Positions 22,808-32,896 of a stretch of DNA of 64,000 bases are shown piece after piece. The DNA lies in NCBI RefSeq assembly GCF_900116375.1, contig NZ_UETB01000003.1:110890-174889 (forward strand), given 5' to 3'. Source of the stretch: Georgenia satyanarayanai (GTDB lineage Bacteria > Actinomycetota > Actinomycetes > Actinomycetales > Actinomycetaceae). A model generated the notes under the pieces. It was not told the origin of the DNA and ran no database searches. It saw only the letters and a program-made list of their open reading frames with translations. The first letter of the stretch is position 1. Each line of letters begins with the position of its first letter. Made by a program: the position numbers and the translations under genes.

Positions 22808-25800
22808 TCAGCGAGCGTCCGCGCGCACGCCGGTGGACCGGTCGCCGGTGAGCGCGGCGAGGGCGGCGCCGAGACGCCGTTCGATCTCCTCCTCCGGCAG
22901 GCGCCCGGCCTCCAGGGTGCGGTCGGCGCCGACGTAGTAGAACGCGGCCCCGATCTCCTCCACCGGCCGGCCGGTGTGCCGCGACCACGCCAGGCGGTAG
23001 AGGGCGAGCTGCAGCTCGCGGGAGGCCAGGGTGTGCGCGTCCCGGGGCGGCGCGCCGGTCTTCCAGTCGACGACCTGCAGGCCCTGCTCGTCGTCGAAGA
23101 CGGCGTCGATCCGGCAGCGCACCACGGTGCCGGCCACCGCGGTCTCGAGGTCGACCTCCACCGCGACGGGCCGGCGCGTGGCCCACGCCGAGGTGGTGAA
23201 GGTCCGCTTGAGCTCCTCGAGATCCGGGGCGGCGCCGGCCGGCCGCTCCGCGGGCTCCTCGGTGCCGAACAGGGCGTCGGCCCCCTCGACGTCGAGCAGG
23301 CTGGGCGCCCCGTAGTACTCCTCGACCCAGGCGTGGAAGAGGTTGCCGACGCTCGCGTGCTCGCTCGGCGCGCTCGGCATGGGCCGGCGCCGCTCGAGGG
23401 CGAAGGCGTGGGGGTCCTCGGCGAGCCCGACGACCCCGGAGGCCGACAGGTGGGTGCCGAGGGACACCTCCAGCCCGGCGGCGCGGGCCTCCTCCCGCTC
23501 GCGCAGGAGCAGGGCGGCGTCACGCGCCCACCGGGCGACGTCGCCCGCGGGCTCCGGCGGCAGGCCGGTGGCGGTGCGGACGGCGACGGCGGCCGCCTCG
23601 AGCCGCCCGCGCCGCTCGCCGAGCGGGTCGAGCGGCCAGGTGGCGGCCACGACGCGCTCGAGGCTGGGGTTGACGGCGTCCTCGGCGGGCTGTGCCGTCC
23701 ATCCGGGCGGTGCCTCCTCGACGAGCCCCGCGTCGCGCGGCTCGGTGAGGAAGCGCGAGGGCGGCAGGGGCGTCTTGCCGGTGCGGAACCAGGAGCCGGT
23801 GAGCAGCAGGGTGTGCCGCGCCCGGGTGACGGCGACGTACGCGAGGCGTCGCTCCTCACCGACGGCGTGCCGGCCGCCGTCGCGCCGGAGCTGGGCGAGG
23901 GCGTCACGGACGTCGGCGTGGGTGGGAGCCGGCGGGATGTCGAGGGCGGGCAGGCTCTCGGCGTCACCGCGCAGCGGGTAGGGCAGCGAGGTGCGGTCGG
24001 TGAGCCAGCCGGCGGAGCTCACCGCACCGTCGGCCGACGGGCGGCCCTTGTAGCTGGGGAACTGGGACTCGACCATGCCGGGCACGGCGACGACGTCCCA
24101 CTCCAGGCCCTTGGCGGCGTGCACGGTGAGCACCTGGACGGCGCCCGGCTCGGGGTCCGCGTCGACCGGCTCGAGGCCGCGCTCGCGCTCCTCGGCGGCG
24201 TCGAGCCAGCCGAGGAAGGTGCCCAGGCCGGCCCCGGTGTCGGCCGCGAAGGAGGCGGCGACGTCGACGAAGGCGTCGAGGTTGCCGCGGGCGTGCGCGG
24301 GCACGCGGCCGGCGCGCGCGGCGACCTCGATGTCCAGGCCCATGAGCGTGATGGTGTGGGCGACCACCTCGGGCAGGGAGAGGTAGCTGAGTGAGCGGAC
24401 CTGGCGCAGCAGGTCGCCCAGGCGCCGGACCCGGCGCAGGCCGTCGGCGGTCAGGACGGCGCCCGACGGCGCGTGCCACCCGGCGGCGGGCGGCTGGTCG
24501 ACGGCCTCGACGACGCTCGCCTCGCCCTTCGCGCCGGTGGCCGCGGCGAGGGAGCGGGCCCAGGCGCCGAGGACGTGGAGGTCGGCGGCGCCGAGCCCCG
24601 CACCGGTGAGGAGCCGCATGGCGGAGTCCCCCCGCGAGGCGTCGTGGGCGGCCTCGAGCGCCGCGCGGACGTCGACGACCTCCGGGGCGGCGAGCAGCCC
24701 GCCGAGGCCGAGGACCTCGACCGGCACGCCCCGAGCACGCAGCGCCTCGACGACGCCGGTGAACTGCGAGCGGGTGCGGCACAGGACGGCGGCCGTCTGC
24801 TCCGGCGCCCACCGCTCGACGAAGAAGTCCGCGATGCCGGCGACCTCCTCCGAGGTCGACTCGGCGTAGCCGCCGAGCACCCGGCCCTCCCCCGCGCCGG
24901 GCCGGGCGACGAGCTCGGGGACCTCGACCGGAGCCGGCGCCCCGTCCTCGGGCAGCCGCAGCGGCCCGGACACCCGGTTGGCGACGGCGAGGATGCGGGC
25001 GTCGTTGCGCCACGAGGTGCGCAGGTAGCGGGTGGGGGTGTGCTCCTGCCCCGCGCGGCCCAGGCTGGGGAACTGGGCGGGGAAGTCGGCGAGCGCCGCG
25101 GCCGCGGCCCCTCGCCAGCCGTAGATCGCCTGGTTGGGGTCGCCGACAGCGGTGACGGCGTGGCCGTCGCCGAAGACCGAGGAGAGCAGCTGGAGCTGGG
25201 CCACCGAGGTGTCCTGGTACTCGTCGAGCAGGACGAGCGGGTACTGCTCGCGCAGCGCCTGCCCGACGGCGGGCACGGCCTGGGCGATGCGCGCGGCCAT
25301 CGCGACCTGGTCGGCGAAGTCCATGACGCCGTGCTCCCGCTTGGCCCGGGCGTAGGCGTCGACGAGGTCGAGGAGCGCGAGCCGCTCCCGCAGCGAGACG
25401 ACGGCCTTGCGGGTGTCCGCGTACGGCTCCTTCGCGCGGCCCGCCGGTGTGGCGTCGGTGAGCGAGCCGGTGAGCTGCTCGAGCTGCTCGCGGGCGTCGT
25501 CGGTGGACAGGAGGTGCTCGGCCAGCGCCCCGGACAGGGAGAGCACCGCCTCGGTGACCGAGCCGGGCGTGGCGTCGACGTCGAGGGCGGCGTGCCAGCC
25601 CTGGACGACGCCGTCGGCGAGCTGCCAGGCCCCGGCCTCGGTGACGAGCCGGGCGTCGGGGTCCATGCCGATGCGCAGCGCGTGCTCCTTGGCGATGTCC
25701 GCGGCGAAGGAGTTGTACGTGGCGATGGTGGGACGGTCGACGTCCATCCGGGCGTCCTCCACCGCGAGCAGGCCGGCGCGCCGGAGCTGGCGCAGGCGCA

Positions 25801-26068
25801 GGCGGACGCGGTCGGAGAGCTCGGCGGCGGCCTTGCGGGTGAAGGTGAGGCCGAGCACCTCGTCCGCGCGCACCTGCCCGTTCGCGACGAGGTAGACGAC
25901 GCGGGCGGACATCGTCTCGGTCTTGCCCGACCCGGCACCGGCGACGACGAGCTGCGGCGCGAGCGGGGCCTCGATGACGGCCTGCTGCTCCTCGGTGGGC
26001 ACGTGCTGGCCCAGCGCGCGGGCGATGTCCGCGGGGCTGTGCCGGACGGGGGTGAGGGTCTCGGTCAC
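22808..26068 (-). CDS. adnB: UvrD-like helicase with C-terminal RecB-type nuclease (AdnB subunit)
   Basis: Lead motor of the AdnAB double-strand break resection complex, 1086 residues. Walker A is [20 protein letters not shown] (44-50 for GAGSGKT), motif II is in [14 protein letters not shown], motif III in [14 protein letters not shown], and the later motifs include [15 protein letters not shown] and [14 protein letters not shown]. The last 250 residues form a PD-(D/E)XK nuclease ([30 protein letters not shown]). The GTG at 26068 overlaps the stop of the AdnA gene (GTGA). A longer frame upstream is antisense or out-of-frame noise in the AdnA gene. Confidence 0.93.
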   Translation of the reverse strand: MTETLTPVRHSPADIARALGQHVPTEEQQAVIEAPLAPQLVVAGAGSGKTETMSARVVYLVANGQVRADEVLGLTFTRKAAAELSDRVRLRLRQLRRAGLLAVEDARMDVDRPTIATYNSFAADIAKEHALRIGMDPDARLVTEAGAWQLADGVVQGWHAALDVDATPGSVTEAVLSLSGALAEHLLSTDDAREQLEQLTGSLTDATPAGRAKEPYADTRKAVVSLRERLALLDLVDAYARAKREHGVMDFADQVAMAARIAQAVPAVGQALREQYPLVLLDEYQDTSVAQLQLLSSVFGDGHAVTAVGDPNQAIYGWRGAAAAALADFPAQFPSLGRAGQEHTPTRYLRTSWRNDARILAVANRVSGPLRLPEDGAPAPVEVPELVARPGAGEGRVLGGYAESTSEEVAGIADFFVERWAPEQTAAVLCRTRSQFTGVVEALRARGVPVEVLGLGGLLAAPEVVDVRAALEAAHDASRGDSAMRLLTGAGLGAADLHVLGAWARSLAAATGAKGEASVVEAVDQPPAAGWHAPSGAVLTADGLRRVRRLGDLLRQVRSLSYLSLPEVVAHTITLMGLDIEVAARAGRVPAHARGNLDAFVDVAASFAADTGAGLGTFLGWLDAAEERERGLEPVDADPEPGAVQVLTVHAAKGLEWDVVAVPGMVESQFPSYKGRPSADGAVSSAGWLTDRTSLPYPLRGDAESLPALDIPPAPTHADVRDALAQLRRDGGRHAVGEERRLAYVAVTRARHTLLLTGSWFRTGKTPLPPSRFLTEPRDAGLVEEAPPGWTAQPAEDAVNPSLERVVAATWPLDPLGERRGRLEAAAVAVRTATGLPPEPAGDVARWARDAALLLREREEARAAGLEVSLGTHLSASGVVGLAEDPHAFALERRRPMPSAPSEHASVGNLFHAWVEEYYGAPSLLDVEGADALFGTEEPAERPAGAAPDLEELKRTFTTSAWATRRPVAVEVDLETAVAGTVVRCRIDAVFDDEQGLQVVDWKTGAPPRDAHTLASRELQLALYRLAWSRHTGRPVEEIGAAFYYVGADRTLEAGRLPEEEIERRLGAALAALTGDRSTGVRADAR

Positions 26069-29000
26069 TGGGTCACCTGTCGTCCCTCGCTCTGGAGCGG
26101 GCAGCTGCGCCGCACCGGGCAGTGGCTGCAGCCGGGGTTGACGCGCGCCTCGAAGCGCGACCCGGCCATGGTGTCGGCGACCCGGGCGACGAGCGTGTGC
26201 GCCCAGGCAGGGTCCTCGGCCTCGCCCGGCGGGACCTGGCGCCGCTCGGTGGCGCCCGCCTTGCCGGTGCCGAGGTAGACGAGCCGCGCCCCGGCCGACT
26301 CCGCGGCGCCCGCGAGCCCGCCCGCCTCGACGGCCACCTGGTAGGTGGCCAGCTGCGCGTTCGTGCGCGCCTCCTCCTCGCTCACCGGGTTCTTCGACGT
26401 CTTGAGGTCGACGACGCGGACCACCTCGCCGTCGCCGTCGGCGGGGCCGAGCCGCTCGACGCGGTCGATACGCCCCACGAGCCGGGCGCGCCCGACGTCC
26501 GCGGTGAAGGCGGTCTCGACGTCCACCTCGCCGGGGACCCCGGCCATGTAGTGCGCGAGTCGCTCGATCATCAGCTCGGCCTCGGCCCGCGAGCGCTGAC
26601 CCACCCAGCCCTCGCCCAGCCCGAGGGAGGACCAGCGGGCCTCGAGCGCCGTCCGCAGCTCCGCGAGGCTGCCGTGGGGGTGCTCGGCGGCGATGTCGTG
26701 GACGAGGTTGCCCAGCGACTGGTCCAGGGAGTCCTCCCGCCGGCCGCCGGCGGTCTGCAGGGCCCAACGCAGCGGGCAGCGGTCGGCGGTCTCGACGGTG
26801 GACGGGGTGACGGGCACCTGCTGGTCCGGCCCGTGGAGCGGTGCGGTGCTGCTCGCCGCGGCCAGGCCGTGCCACTCCTCGGGGTCCGCGCCGGGTACCT
26901 CGTGCGCGGCGAGGTGGGCGAGGAGTGCGGCCGCCGCCTCGCGCCGGTCGGGCTGTCCTTGCCCGTGTGCCTCGGCGAGGAGCTCGGAGTCGAGGGCGGC
27001 GCGCAGCTCGGCGACGAGGCCGCGCAGGTCCAGCGCGGGCGGGACCGGGCCGGCGGCCTCCCCGGCGGAGTCGGCGCCGAGGAGCTCGAGGAAGGAGGAG
27101 GGGCGGTCGTCGAGGTCGAGGACGGCGGTGGCGACGAGCCGGCGGGTGGCGCGTGAGACGGCGACGGCGAGCATGCGCAGCTCGTCGTCGAGGACGTCGC
27201 GGCGCGCCTGGCTGCGGGCCACGGGCGTGCCGGGCTCGCGCCGGCCGGAGGCGATGTCGGCGAGCTCGCCCGCCCCGAGCAGCGTGTCCCGCAGGCGCAG
27301 GTCGGGCCACACGTCCTCCTGGAGCCCGGCGAGGACGACGACCTCCCACTGCCCGCCGCCCGTGCCGGCCGGGGTGAGGATCGCGACGGTCTCACGGCGC
27401 TGGCCCTGGGCGGCGAGGGTGTCGGCGGCGATGTCCTGGGCGAGCACCTCGGCGACGAAGCCGGCCGGCCCCGCCCCGGCGTGCCGCTCGTCGAACTGCT
27501 CGGCGGCGCGGAAGAGCGCCATGAGGGCGTCGAGGTCGGCGTCCGCACGCTCCCCGGCGGCACCCCCGGCCAGGGCGCGCCGGCGCCACGGCTCGGCGAG
27601 CCCGGCGGCGTCCCACAGCGCCCACAGCACCTCGGTGGCACCGCCGCCGCGCTCGTGGGCCGCCCGCCCGGCCGCGAGCACCCGGCTCACGCGCACCGGG
27701 CCGCTGCGGTGCGGACCGGGCAGGTTCGCGGCGCGCACCGGCTCGGCGAGGACCTCGAGGAGGAGGTCGTCGGTGGCGGCCCGCACGGCGACCGGGGCGC
27801 TGCCCTCGGGCAGCTCGGCCGCGACCGCGCCCCGCAGGGAGCGCCGCAGGCCGCGCAGGGACACCGAGTCCATCCCCCCGAGCGGGGAGCACAGGAGGGC
27901 GACCGCGGCCTCGGCGTCCAGCGTGCCGGTGACCGCGCGCAGCGCGGTGAGCAGCGGGCGCACCGCGGGCTCCTCGCGCAGCGCCTGGCGCGCGCCCTCC
28001 TGGGCGACGGGAACGCCTGCCTCGCGCAGCTGGCGGCGCAGCCCGGCGACCTGTCCGGTGGAGCGCACGACGACGACCATCCGCGACCACGGGGTGCCGT
28101 GGTGCAGGTGCTCCTCGCGCAGCCGCCGGGCGACGTGCGCGGCCTGCTGGCTGGGACTGCGCAGGACGGCGGTCTCGACGCCGTGGGGCGCCTCCCCCGG
28201 CCGCGGCTCCGGCTCGCTCACCTCGGCGTGCGGCGCGCTGCGGTGCCGCGCGCCGCCGACGACGGAGATCTCGCTCGTCACCCGCCGGGTGACCTCACGC
28301 AGGGAGGGCGTGCCGCGCCACACGGTGCCGAGGACCTCGCGCTCGGCGTCGAAGCCACCGATCGCCTCGCGCGTGACGGCCCGCCCGACGAGTGCCGGGG
28401 TGCCGCCACGGAAGCCCTGGACACCGGCGTCCGGGTCGCCGAGCAGGACGAGCTCGGCGCCGTCGTCGGCGAGGGCGTGGAGGAGGCGGGCGGTGGCGAG
28501 CGTGGCGTCCTGGTAGTCGTCGACGACGACGGTCCCCCAGCGGGGCGGGGCGAGGTCGGGCAGGTCCTCGCGCCAGGTGCGCAGGGCGTGGGTGGCGACG
28601 TCCACGACGGCCGCGACGTCGTACCGGGCGCCGCGGTCCGCCGGGGTCTCGCCCAGCACCGTGACGTCCGTGTACTCCGCGAGGACGACGGCGGCCGACT
28701 CCCACTCCGGCCGGCCCGCGCGGCGGCCCAGGTCCGCGAGCTCCTCCGGGCTCAGGCCGAGCTCGACGGCGCGGGTGAGGAGGTCACGCAGCTGGTTGCG
28801 GAAGGCCGGCTGGGCGCGGGTCTCCGGCCCGATGCCGGCGGGCCAGCGGGGGTCGCGGCCCAGGCCGTCGGCGTGGCCGGCGAGCAGCTCGGCGAGGGTG
28901 GCGTCCTGCTGCGGCCCGGTGACGAGGGTGGGCGGCGGCTGGCGCAGCGCCGTGGCGCGCGCGTGGACGACGGCGTAGGCGAAGGAGGCGACCGAGCGGA

Positions 29001-29313
29001 CCAGGCCGCGGGTGCTGCCCCCCTCACCGAGGAGCCGGGTACCGACTGCGTCACGGACGCGGTCCGCGGCCCGCCGCGACGGGGCGAGGAACAGGGCGGG
29101 GCTGCTCAGCGGGTGGCTGCCCAGCGCGGCGGAGGACCCGGCGCGGGCGAGGAAGGTCTCCACCGCCGTCGTCGTCTTCCCGCTACCGGGTGCGCCGACG
29201 ACGAGCAGGTTCCCGGCGCCGACCGGCCGCATGACCACGCGGAGCTGGTCGGCGTCGAGGTCCACCGTGGCGCACGCCGCCGGGACGCTGAGCCGGACCG
29301 CCGTCTGTGTCAC
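26065..29313 (-). CDS. adnA: Helicase/nuclease AdnA subunit with iron-sulfur nuclease domain
   Basis: Partner of AdnB, about 1082 residues. Walker A is VVGAPGSGKTTTAVE (40-47), and motif II is degenerate (VVVDDYQDATLATA rather than DEYQD). A UvrD-like core follows, with VLAGLQEDVWPDL and VSRATRRLVATAVLDL. The C-terminal nuclease has DRCPLRWALQ, RVVDLKTSKNP, and a CSHCPVRRSCPLQ cluster; together with the first Cys this looks like the 4Fe-4S staple of AddB-type nucleases. The GTG at 29313 is preferred; a GTG at 29352 is possible. Its stop overlaps the AdnB start. Confidence 0.92.
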   Translation of the reverse strand: MTQTAVRLSVPAACATVDLDADQLRVVMRPVGAGNLLVVGAPGSGKTTTAVETFLARAGSSAALGSHPLSSPALFLAPSRRAADRVRDAVGTRLLGEGGSTRGLVRSVASFAYAVVHARATALRQPPPTLVTGPQQDATLAELLAGHADGLGRDPRWPAGIGPETRAQPAFRNQLRDLLTRAVELGLSPEELADLGRRAGRPEWESAAVVLAEYTDVTVLGETPADRGARYDVAAVVDVATHALRTWREDLPDLAPPRWGTVVVDDYQDATLATARLLHALADDGAELVLLGDPDAGVQGFRGGTPALVGRAVTREAIGGFDAEREVLGTVWRGTPSLREVTRRVTSEISVVGGARHRSAPHAEVSEPEPRPGEAPHGVETAVLRSPSQQAAHVARRLREEHLHHGTPWSRMVVVVRSTGQVAGLRRQLREAGVPVAQEGARQALREEPAVRPLLTALRAVTGTLDAEAAVALLCSPLGGMDSVSLRGLRRSLRGAVAAELPEGSAPVAVRAATDDLLLEVLAEPVRAANLPGPHRSGPVRVSRVLAAGRAAHERGGGATEVLWALWDAAGLAEPWRRRALAGGAAGERADADLDALMALFRAAEQFDERHAGAGPAGFVAEVLAQDIAADTLAAQGQRRETVAILTPAGTGGGQWEVVVLAGLQEDVWPDLRLRDTLLGAGELADIASGRREPGTPVARSQARRDVLDDELRMLAVAVSRATRRLVATAVLDLDDRPSSFLELLGADSAGEAAGPVPPALDLRGLVAELRAALDSELLAEAHGQGQPDRREAAAALLAHLAAHEVPGADPEEWHGLAAASSTAPLHGPDQQVPVTPSTVETADRCPLRWALQTAGGRREDSLDQSLGNLVHDIAAEHPHGSLAELRTALEARWSSLGLGEGWVGQRSRAEAELMIERLAHYMAGVPGEVDVETAFTADVGRARLVGRIDRVERLGPADGDGEVVRVVDLKTSKNPVSEEEARTNAQLATYQVAVEAGGLAGAAESAGARLVYLGTGKAGATERRQVPPGEAEDPAWAHTLVARVADTMAGSRFEARVNPGCSHCPVRRSCPLQSEGRQVTQ

Positions 29314-29393
29314 GCATCGATGGAACCACGGGCCACCGACATCGGGGGTCACGCCGTCGGCGAACCCGGTCGGCCCGCCCGGTCCGGCATGCC

Positions 29394-29399
29394 TACGAT
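29394..29399 (+). promoter_or_regulatory. -10-like TACGAT for the DUF3107 gene
   Basis: TACGAT lies 51 bases before the TTG at 29451, giving a leader of about 40 bases that contains the AAGGAG ribosome site. Confidence 0.45.
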
Positions 29400-29450
29400 G
29401 GGGAGACAGCCCGTTCCCCGCGGCCCCGGCCGCCTCAGCAAGGAGTCACC

Positions 29451-29672
29451 TTGGAGATCACCATCGGCGTGCGTGACGTCGCCCGCGAGATCACGATCGA
29501 TTCCCCGCTGCCCGCGGAGGAGCTGCGGGGCGCCGTCAAGGCGGCGCTGGACGCGGGCACCACGCTCGAGCTCACCGACGAGAACGGCGCCCAGGTGTTC
29601 GTCCCCGGTGGCGCGCTCGGCTACGTGCGCTTCGGCTCGGAGACCCCCCGCCGCGTCGGCTTCGGCGTCTGA
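29451..29672 (+). CDS. DUF3107 family protein
   Basis: Small cytoplasmic protein of 73 residues, starting at a TTG that has an AAGGAG site six bases upstream. The sequence pattern (EITIGVRDVAREITIDS, GTTLELTDENG, and RRVGFGV at the end) is that of DUF3107, found in most actinobacteria beside rhlE-type helicases and AdnAB genes (Rv3208A in Mycobacterium). Function unknown. The TTG start means a search limited to ATG/GTG would miss or mis-extend it. Confidence 0.88.
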   Translation: MEITIGVRDVAREITIDSPLPAEELRGAVKAALDAGTTLELTDENGAQVFVPGGALGYVRFGSETPRRVGFGV

Positions 29673-29673
29673 C

Positions 29674-30333
29674 CTACGCCGCCAGGCCCAGCCGCTGCAT
29701 GCGGCGGGCGTGGTCGGCCGAGACGGTCCCCACGGCGGGGGCGGCGAGGGCGCTGAGGTCCACCGCTCCCGCCAGCTCGACGACGTCGAGCACCGGCTGC
29801 ACGGCACCCAGCGCCTCCCCCGCCACGCGGCGTCCCCACAGCGCCAGACGGGCCGAGAGGGCCTGGTCGCCGGCGGTCGCCTGAGCCACCTCGGCCGCGA
29901 CGAGGCCGGTGAGGCCCTGCCCCGCGAGCGCACCGGCGACGACGTCGCGGACGGGCTCGGGGAGGCGTTCGCCCACCACGCGGGCCAGGTCCCGCACCAT
30001 GCCCCCGGCGACGACGGTGCGCACGACCCGCTCCCACCAGTCGTCGGACCGGGTGCGCTGCCCGATCCCGTCGAGCAGCTCGAGGTAGGGCGCGGCGGCG
30101 TCGGTGAGGACGCCGCCGTGCTCCTCGGCGCTGCGGGCGAGCGTGTCGTAGGCCCCGAGCTGGCCTGACGCGAGACGCGTGACCGCCACCCGCGCCTGCG
30201 TGCGCGGCGCGTGCAGGGCGTCGGCCGCCAGCCAGTCGAAGGCGGTGACCCGGCTCGCGGCCACGAGCCCGAGCACCGTCACCACCTGCTCCGGGCGGTC
30301 GAGGGCGGGCACGGACGGCTCTGGGCTCGGCAT
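29674..30333 (-). CDS. Ferritin-like fold protein (MiaE-like)
   Basis: Protein of 219 residues, mostly helical. It corresponds to the actinobacterial ferritin-like family next to rhlE (Rv3210c position in Mycobacterium), annotated by resemblance to the diiron tRNA hydroxylase MiaE. Candidate metal-ligand segments include FDWLAADAL and RSAEEHGGVL, but a full set of diiron Glu/His ligands is not evident to me, so enzymatic activity is uncertain. The ATG is six bases after a TAGGCT hexamer, so the message is probably leaderless. It converges with the DUF3107 gene with only one base between stops. Confidence 0.78.
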   Translation of the reverse strand: MPSPEPSVPALDRPEQVVTVLGLVAASRVTAFDWLAADALHAPRTQARVAVTRLASGQLGAYDTLARSAEEHGGVLTDAAAPYLELLDGIGQRTRSDDWWERVVRTVVAGGMVRDLARVVGERLPEPVRDVVAGALAGQGLTGLVAAEVAQATAGDQALSARLALWGRRVAGEALGAVQPVLDVVELAGAVDLSALAAPAVGTVSADHARRMQRLGLAA

Positions 30334-30339
30334 GGGCCC

Positions 30340-30345
30340 AGCCTA
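30340..30345 (-). promoter_or_regulatory. -10-like TAGGCT for the ferritin-like gene
   Basis: Minus-strand TAGGCT ends six bases before the ATG at 30333. The rest of the 228-base gap to 30562 holds the divergent rhlE promoter and leader; I saw no riboswitch-like fold. Confidence 0.45.
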
Positions 30346-30561
30346 GTTCCGCCCTCTCCCCGGCCCCGCCTGTGCGACCGCCCACCATCGGGTGCCTGCC
30401 GGGCCCCGGGCGCTACACTGGCAGGGTTCATACGGTTGACCGGTCGTCACGTATCAGAGCCCTGCCGCGACACGCGGCGCGAATGCCCACGATCGGCTGC
30501 CACGACCAGGCGGTGCTGCCGGCGAACTCGCCGCCCCGCCACAACCGGATAGGTACCACTC

Positions 30562-32190
30562 GTGACTGACACCTCCTCGGGCGTGATCACGCCCTCGGCC
30601 GACGACGGCCGCATCGACGTCTCCACCGCTGTCGACACCGCCGCCCTCGGGGACGCCGGCATCGACACGATCGACGCCGACATCACCGACGCGAGCAACG
30701 AGGCCCTCGCACCGGAGCGCACCTTCGCCGACTTCGGCGTCGACCAGGCCATCGTCGACGCCCTCGCGGACGACGGCATCCTCCACCCCTTCCCCATCCA
30801 GGCGCTCACCCTGCCCGTCGCGCTCAGCCGCCACGACATCATCGGCCAGGCCAAGACCGGCACCGGCAAGACCCTCGGCTTCGGCATCCCGGCGCTGCAG
30901 AACGTCGTCGCGCCCGGCGAGGACGGCTGGGACACCCTGCCCGACCCGGGCAAGCCGCAGGCGCTCGTCATCGTCCCCACCCGCGAGCTGGCCGTCCAGG
31001 TCGCCGGGGACCTCGTCGTCGCCTCCCGCCGCCGCCCGACCCTGCGCGTCGCGCAGGTCTACGGCGGGCGTGCCTACGAGCCGCAGATCGAGGCCCTCCA
31101 GCGGGGCGTCGAGGTCGTCGTCGGCACACCGGGCCGGATGATCGACCTGTACAAGCAGCGCCTCCTCGACCTCTCCCGCGTGCGCACCGTCGTGCTCGAC
31201 GAGGCCGACGAGATGCTCGACCTCGGCTTCCTGCCCGACGTCGAGACGCTCCTCGCCGGCACCCCGGCCACCCGCCACACCATGCTCTTCTCCGCGACCA
31301 TGCCCGGCGCCGTCGTCGCCCTGGCCCGCCGGTACATGACCCGGCCCACGCACATCCGTGCGCAGGACCCCAACGACGACGGCCACACGGTCAAGTCGAC
31401 GCGGCAGATCGTCTACCGCGCCCACGCCCTCAACAAGGTCGAGATGCTCTCGCGCATCCTCCAGGCCGAGGGCCGCGGCCTCACCATCGTCTTCACCCGC
31501 ACCAAGCGCACCGCCGCGAAGGTCGCCGACGAGCTCGCCGAGCGCGGCTTCGCCTCCGCCGCCATCCACGGCGACCTCGGCCAGGGCGCCCGCGAGCAGG
31601 CACTGCGCGCCTTCCGCGCCGGCAAGGTCGACGTCCTCGTCGCCACCGACGTCGCCGCCCGCGGCATCGACGTCGACGCCGTCACGCACGTCGTCAACTA
31701 CCAGTGCCCCGAGGACGAGAAGACCTACCTGCACCGCATCGGTCGCACCGGGCGCGCGGGCCTGTCCGGCACCGCCGTCACGTTCGTCGACTGGGACGAC
31801 ATGCCCCGCTGGGGGCTCATCAACAAGACCCTCGGCCTGGGGCTCGAGGAGCCGCCGGAGACCTACCACACCTCCCCGCACCTCTACTCGGACCTGGGCA
31901 TCCCCACCGGGGTCACCGGGCGGCTGCCGCGCAGCGCCCGCACCCGCGCCGGGCTGGACGCCGAGGCGCTCGAGGACCTCGGGGAGACCGGCAAGTCCGC
32001 CGGCCGTGGCACCCGCGCCCCGCACAGCGGCGGCCAGGGCAGCGGCGGCCGGAGCCGCGGACGCACCGAGGGCGGACGGAGCGACGCCCCGCGGAGCAGC
32101 GGCGGCCAGGGCGCCGAGGCGCCGCGCGAGGGACAGGCGCGTCGCCGCCGGCGTCGCACCCGCAAGCCCAGCGGCGCCAGCGAGGGCTGA
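30562..32190 (+). CDS. rhlE: DEAD-box ATP-dependent RNA helicase, RhlE-like
   Basis: RNA helicase of 542 residues. After an acidic N-terminal extension (about 1-50) come the Q motif (FADFGV, HPFPIQALTLP), motif I AKTGTGKT, motif Ia PTRELAVQ, motif II VVLDEADEML, motif III LFSATMP, and motifs V-VI VATDVAARGIDVDAV and HRIGRTGRAG. The C-terminal 80 residues are Gly, Arg and Ser rich (RSRGRTEGG, RRRRRRTRKP), a typical RNA-binding tail. It likely remodels RNA structure in ribosome assembly or decay. The start is a GTG. The leader of about 120 bases or more may allow control, as is common in such genes. Confidence 0.94.
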   Translation: MTDTSSGVITPSADDGRIDVSTAVDTAALGDAGIDTIDADITDASNEALAPERTFADFGVDQAIVDALADDGILHPFPIQALTLPVALSRHDIIGQAKTGTGKTLGFGIPALQNVVAPGEDGWDTLPDPGKPQALVIVPTRELAVQVAGDLVVASRRRPTLRVAQVYGGRAYEPQIEALQRGVEVVVGTPGRMIDLYKQRLLDLSRVRTVVLDEADEMLDLGFLPDVETLLAGTPATRHTMLFSATMPGAVVALARRYMTRPTHIRAQDPNDDGHTVKSTRQIVYRAHALNKVEMLSRILQAEGRGLTIVFTRTKRTAAKVADELAERGFASAAIHGDLGQGAREQALRAFRAGKVDVLVATDVAARGIDVDAVTHVVNYQCPEDEKTYLHRIGRTGRAGLSGTAVTFVDWDDMPRWGLINKTLGLGLEEPPETYHTSPHLYSDLGIPTGVTGRLPRSARTRAGLDAEALEDLGETGKSAGRGTRAPHSGGQGSGGRSRGRTEGGRSDAPRSSGGQGAEAPREGQARRRRRRTRKPSGASEG

Positions 32191-32206
32191 GCACACCGCA
32201 AGGCCG

Positions 32207-32236
32207 CGCCCCCGTCCGGAGATCCGGGCGGGGGCG
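32207..32236 (+). terminator. Hairpin after rhlE
   Basis: CGCCCCCG (32207-32214) pairs with CGGGGGCG (32229-32236), with a further inner TCCGG/CCGGA pairing, starting 16 bases after the rhlE stop. Confidence 0.7.
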
Positions 32237-32295
32237 TCGTCGTTCCCCCACCCCCTTCCGGTGGACGGTGTGTGGCTTTAGTCACGCGGTTTCGC

Positions 32296-32301
32296 TAACG
32301 T
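32296..32301 (+). promoter_or_regulatory. -10-like TAACGT for the copper module
   Basis: TAACGT ends six bases before the ATG at 32308, consistent with a leaderless first gene of the copper cluster. Confidence 0.45.
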
Positions 32302-32307
32302 GCCCGG

Positions 32308-32817
32308 ATGCGGTCGACGGGGGCAGCACACGCGGGTCGGGCAGCGTCGTCCGCCCCGGTCGTCGTGCTGCTCTCCCTCGGCTTCCACCTGCTGGCCGGG
32401 GGCGCCGCGCCCGTCGCGTCGACGGTGGGGTGGCTGACGGCCGCGACCGCGGTGGCCGCCCTCCCGCTCACCCGCCGTCCGCTGTGGCCCGCCCGGCTGG
32501 TCGCCCTGCTCGCCGTCGCCCAGGTGGTCCTCCACCTCACCTTCCACACCACCGCGCACCACGGCCACGGCCACGGCCCCCCGCTGCCGATGGTCGCGAC
32601 GCACGCGCTCGCCACGGTCCTCACCGCCCTCGTCCTGCGGTACGGCCAGGCGCTGCTGCGCGCCGGCCTCTCCCGCGTCGTCCGCCACCCGCTGCCACCA
32701 CGCGCGTTCCCCGTCCTTGCCCGCACCGCCGTCGCCGCCTCGCGCCCGGTGCCCCCGACGGCACCCGCCACCGGCGCCGCCTCCGGACGCGCCCCACCCC
32801 TCCCGGTCCACAGCTGA
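32308..32817 (+). CDS. Membrane protein with His-rich loop, copper cluster
   Basis: Protein of 169 residues with three or four hydrophobic helices (about 17-33, 38-55, 62-78, 92-115) and a histidine-rich segment between helices, HTTAHHGHGHG at about 79-90. The C-terminal tail is Pro/Ala/Arg rich. I do not know a named family, but it precedes YcnI and CopC-CopD genes on the same strand, and the histidines suit copper binding. A role in copper handling is an inference from motif and neighbours. The next gene starts 79 bases later with its own ribosome site. Confidence 0.75.
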   Translation: MRSTGAAHAGRAASSAPVVVLLSLGFHLLAGGAAPVASTVGWLTAATAVAALPLTRRPLWPARLVALLAVAQVVLHLTFHTTAHHGHGHGPPLPMVATHALATVLTALVLRYGQALLRAGLSRVVRHPLPPRAFPVLARTAVAASRPVPPTAPATGAASGRAPPLPVHS

Positions 32818-32896
32818 GCCCAGGTCGCCGCCACCGGCGACCTCCCGGGCGTGCGTCCGCACGTCCGGGTCCCTGTCGAACCGAAGAGGCACACCC

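Noticed and set aside
26069-27349. N-terminal extension of the AdnB frame
   Set aside because: It lies within the AdnA gene in another frame; the UvrD motifs start right after the GTG at 26068.
30342-30561. Riboswitch or structured RNA before rhlE
   Set aside because: I could not find a conserved aptamer pattern; the leader may be structured but nothing specific can be supported.
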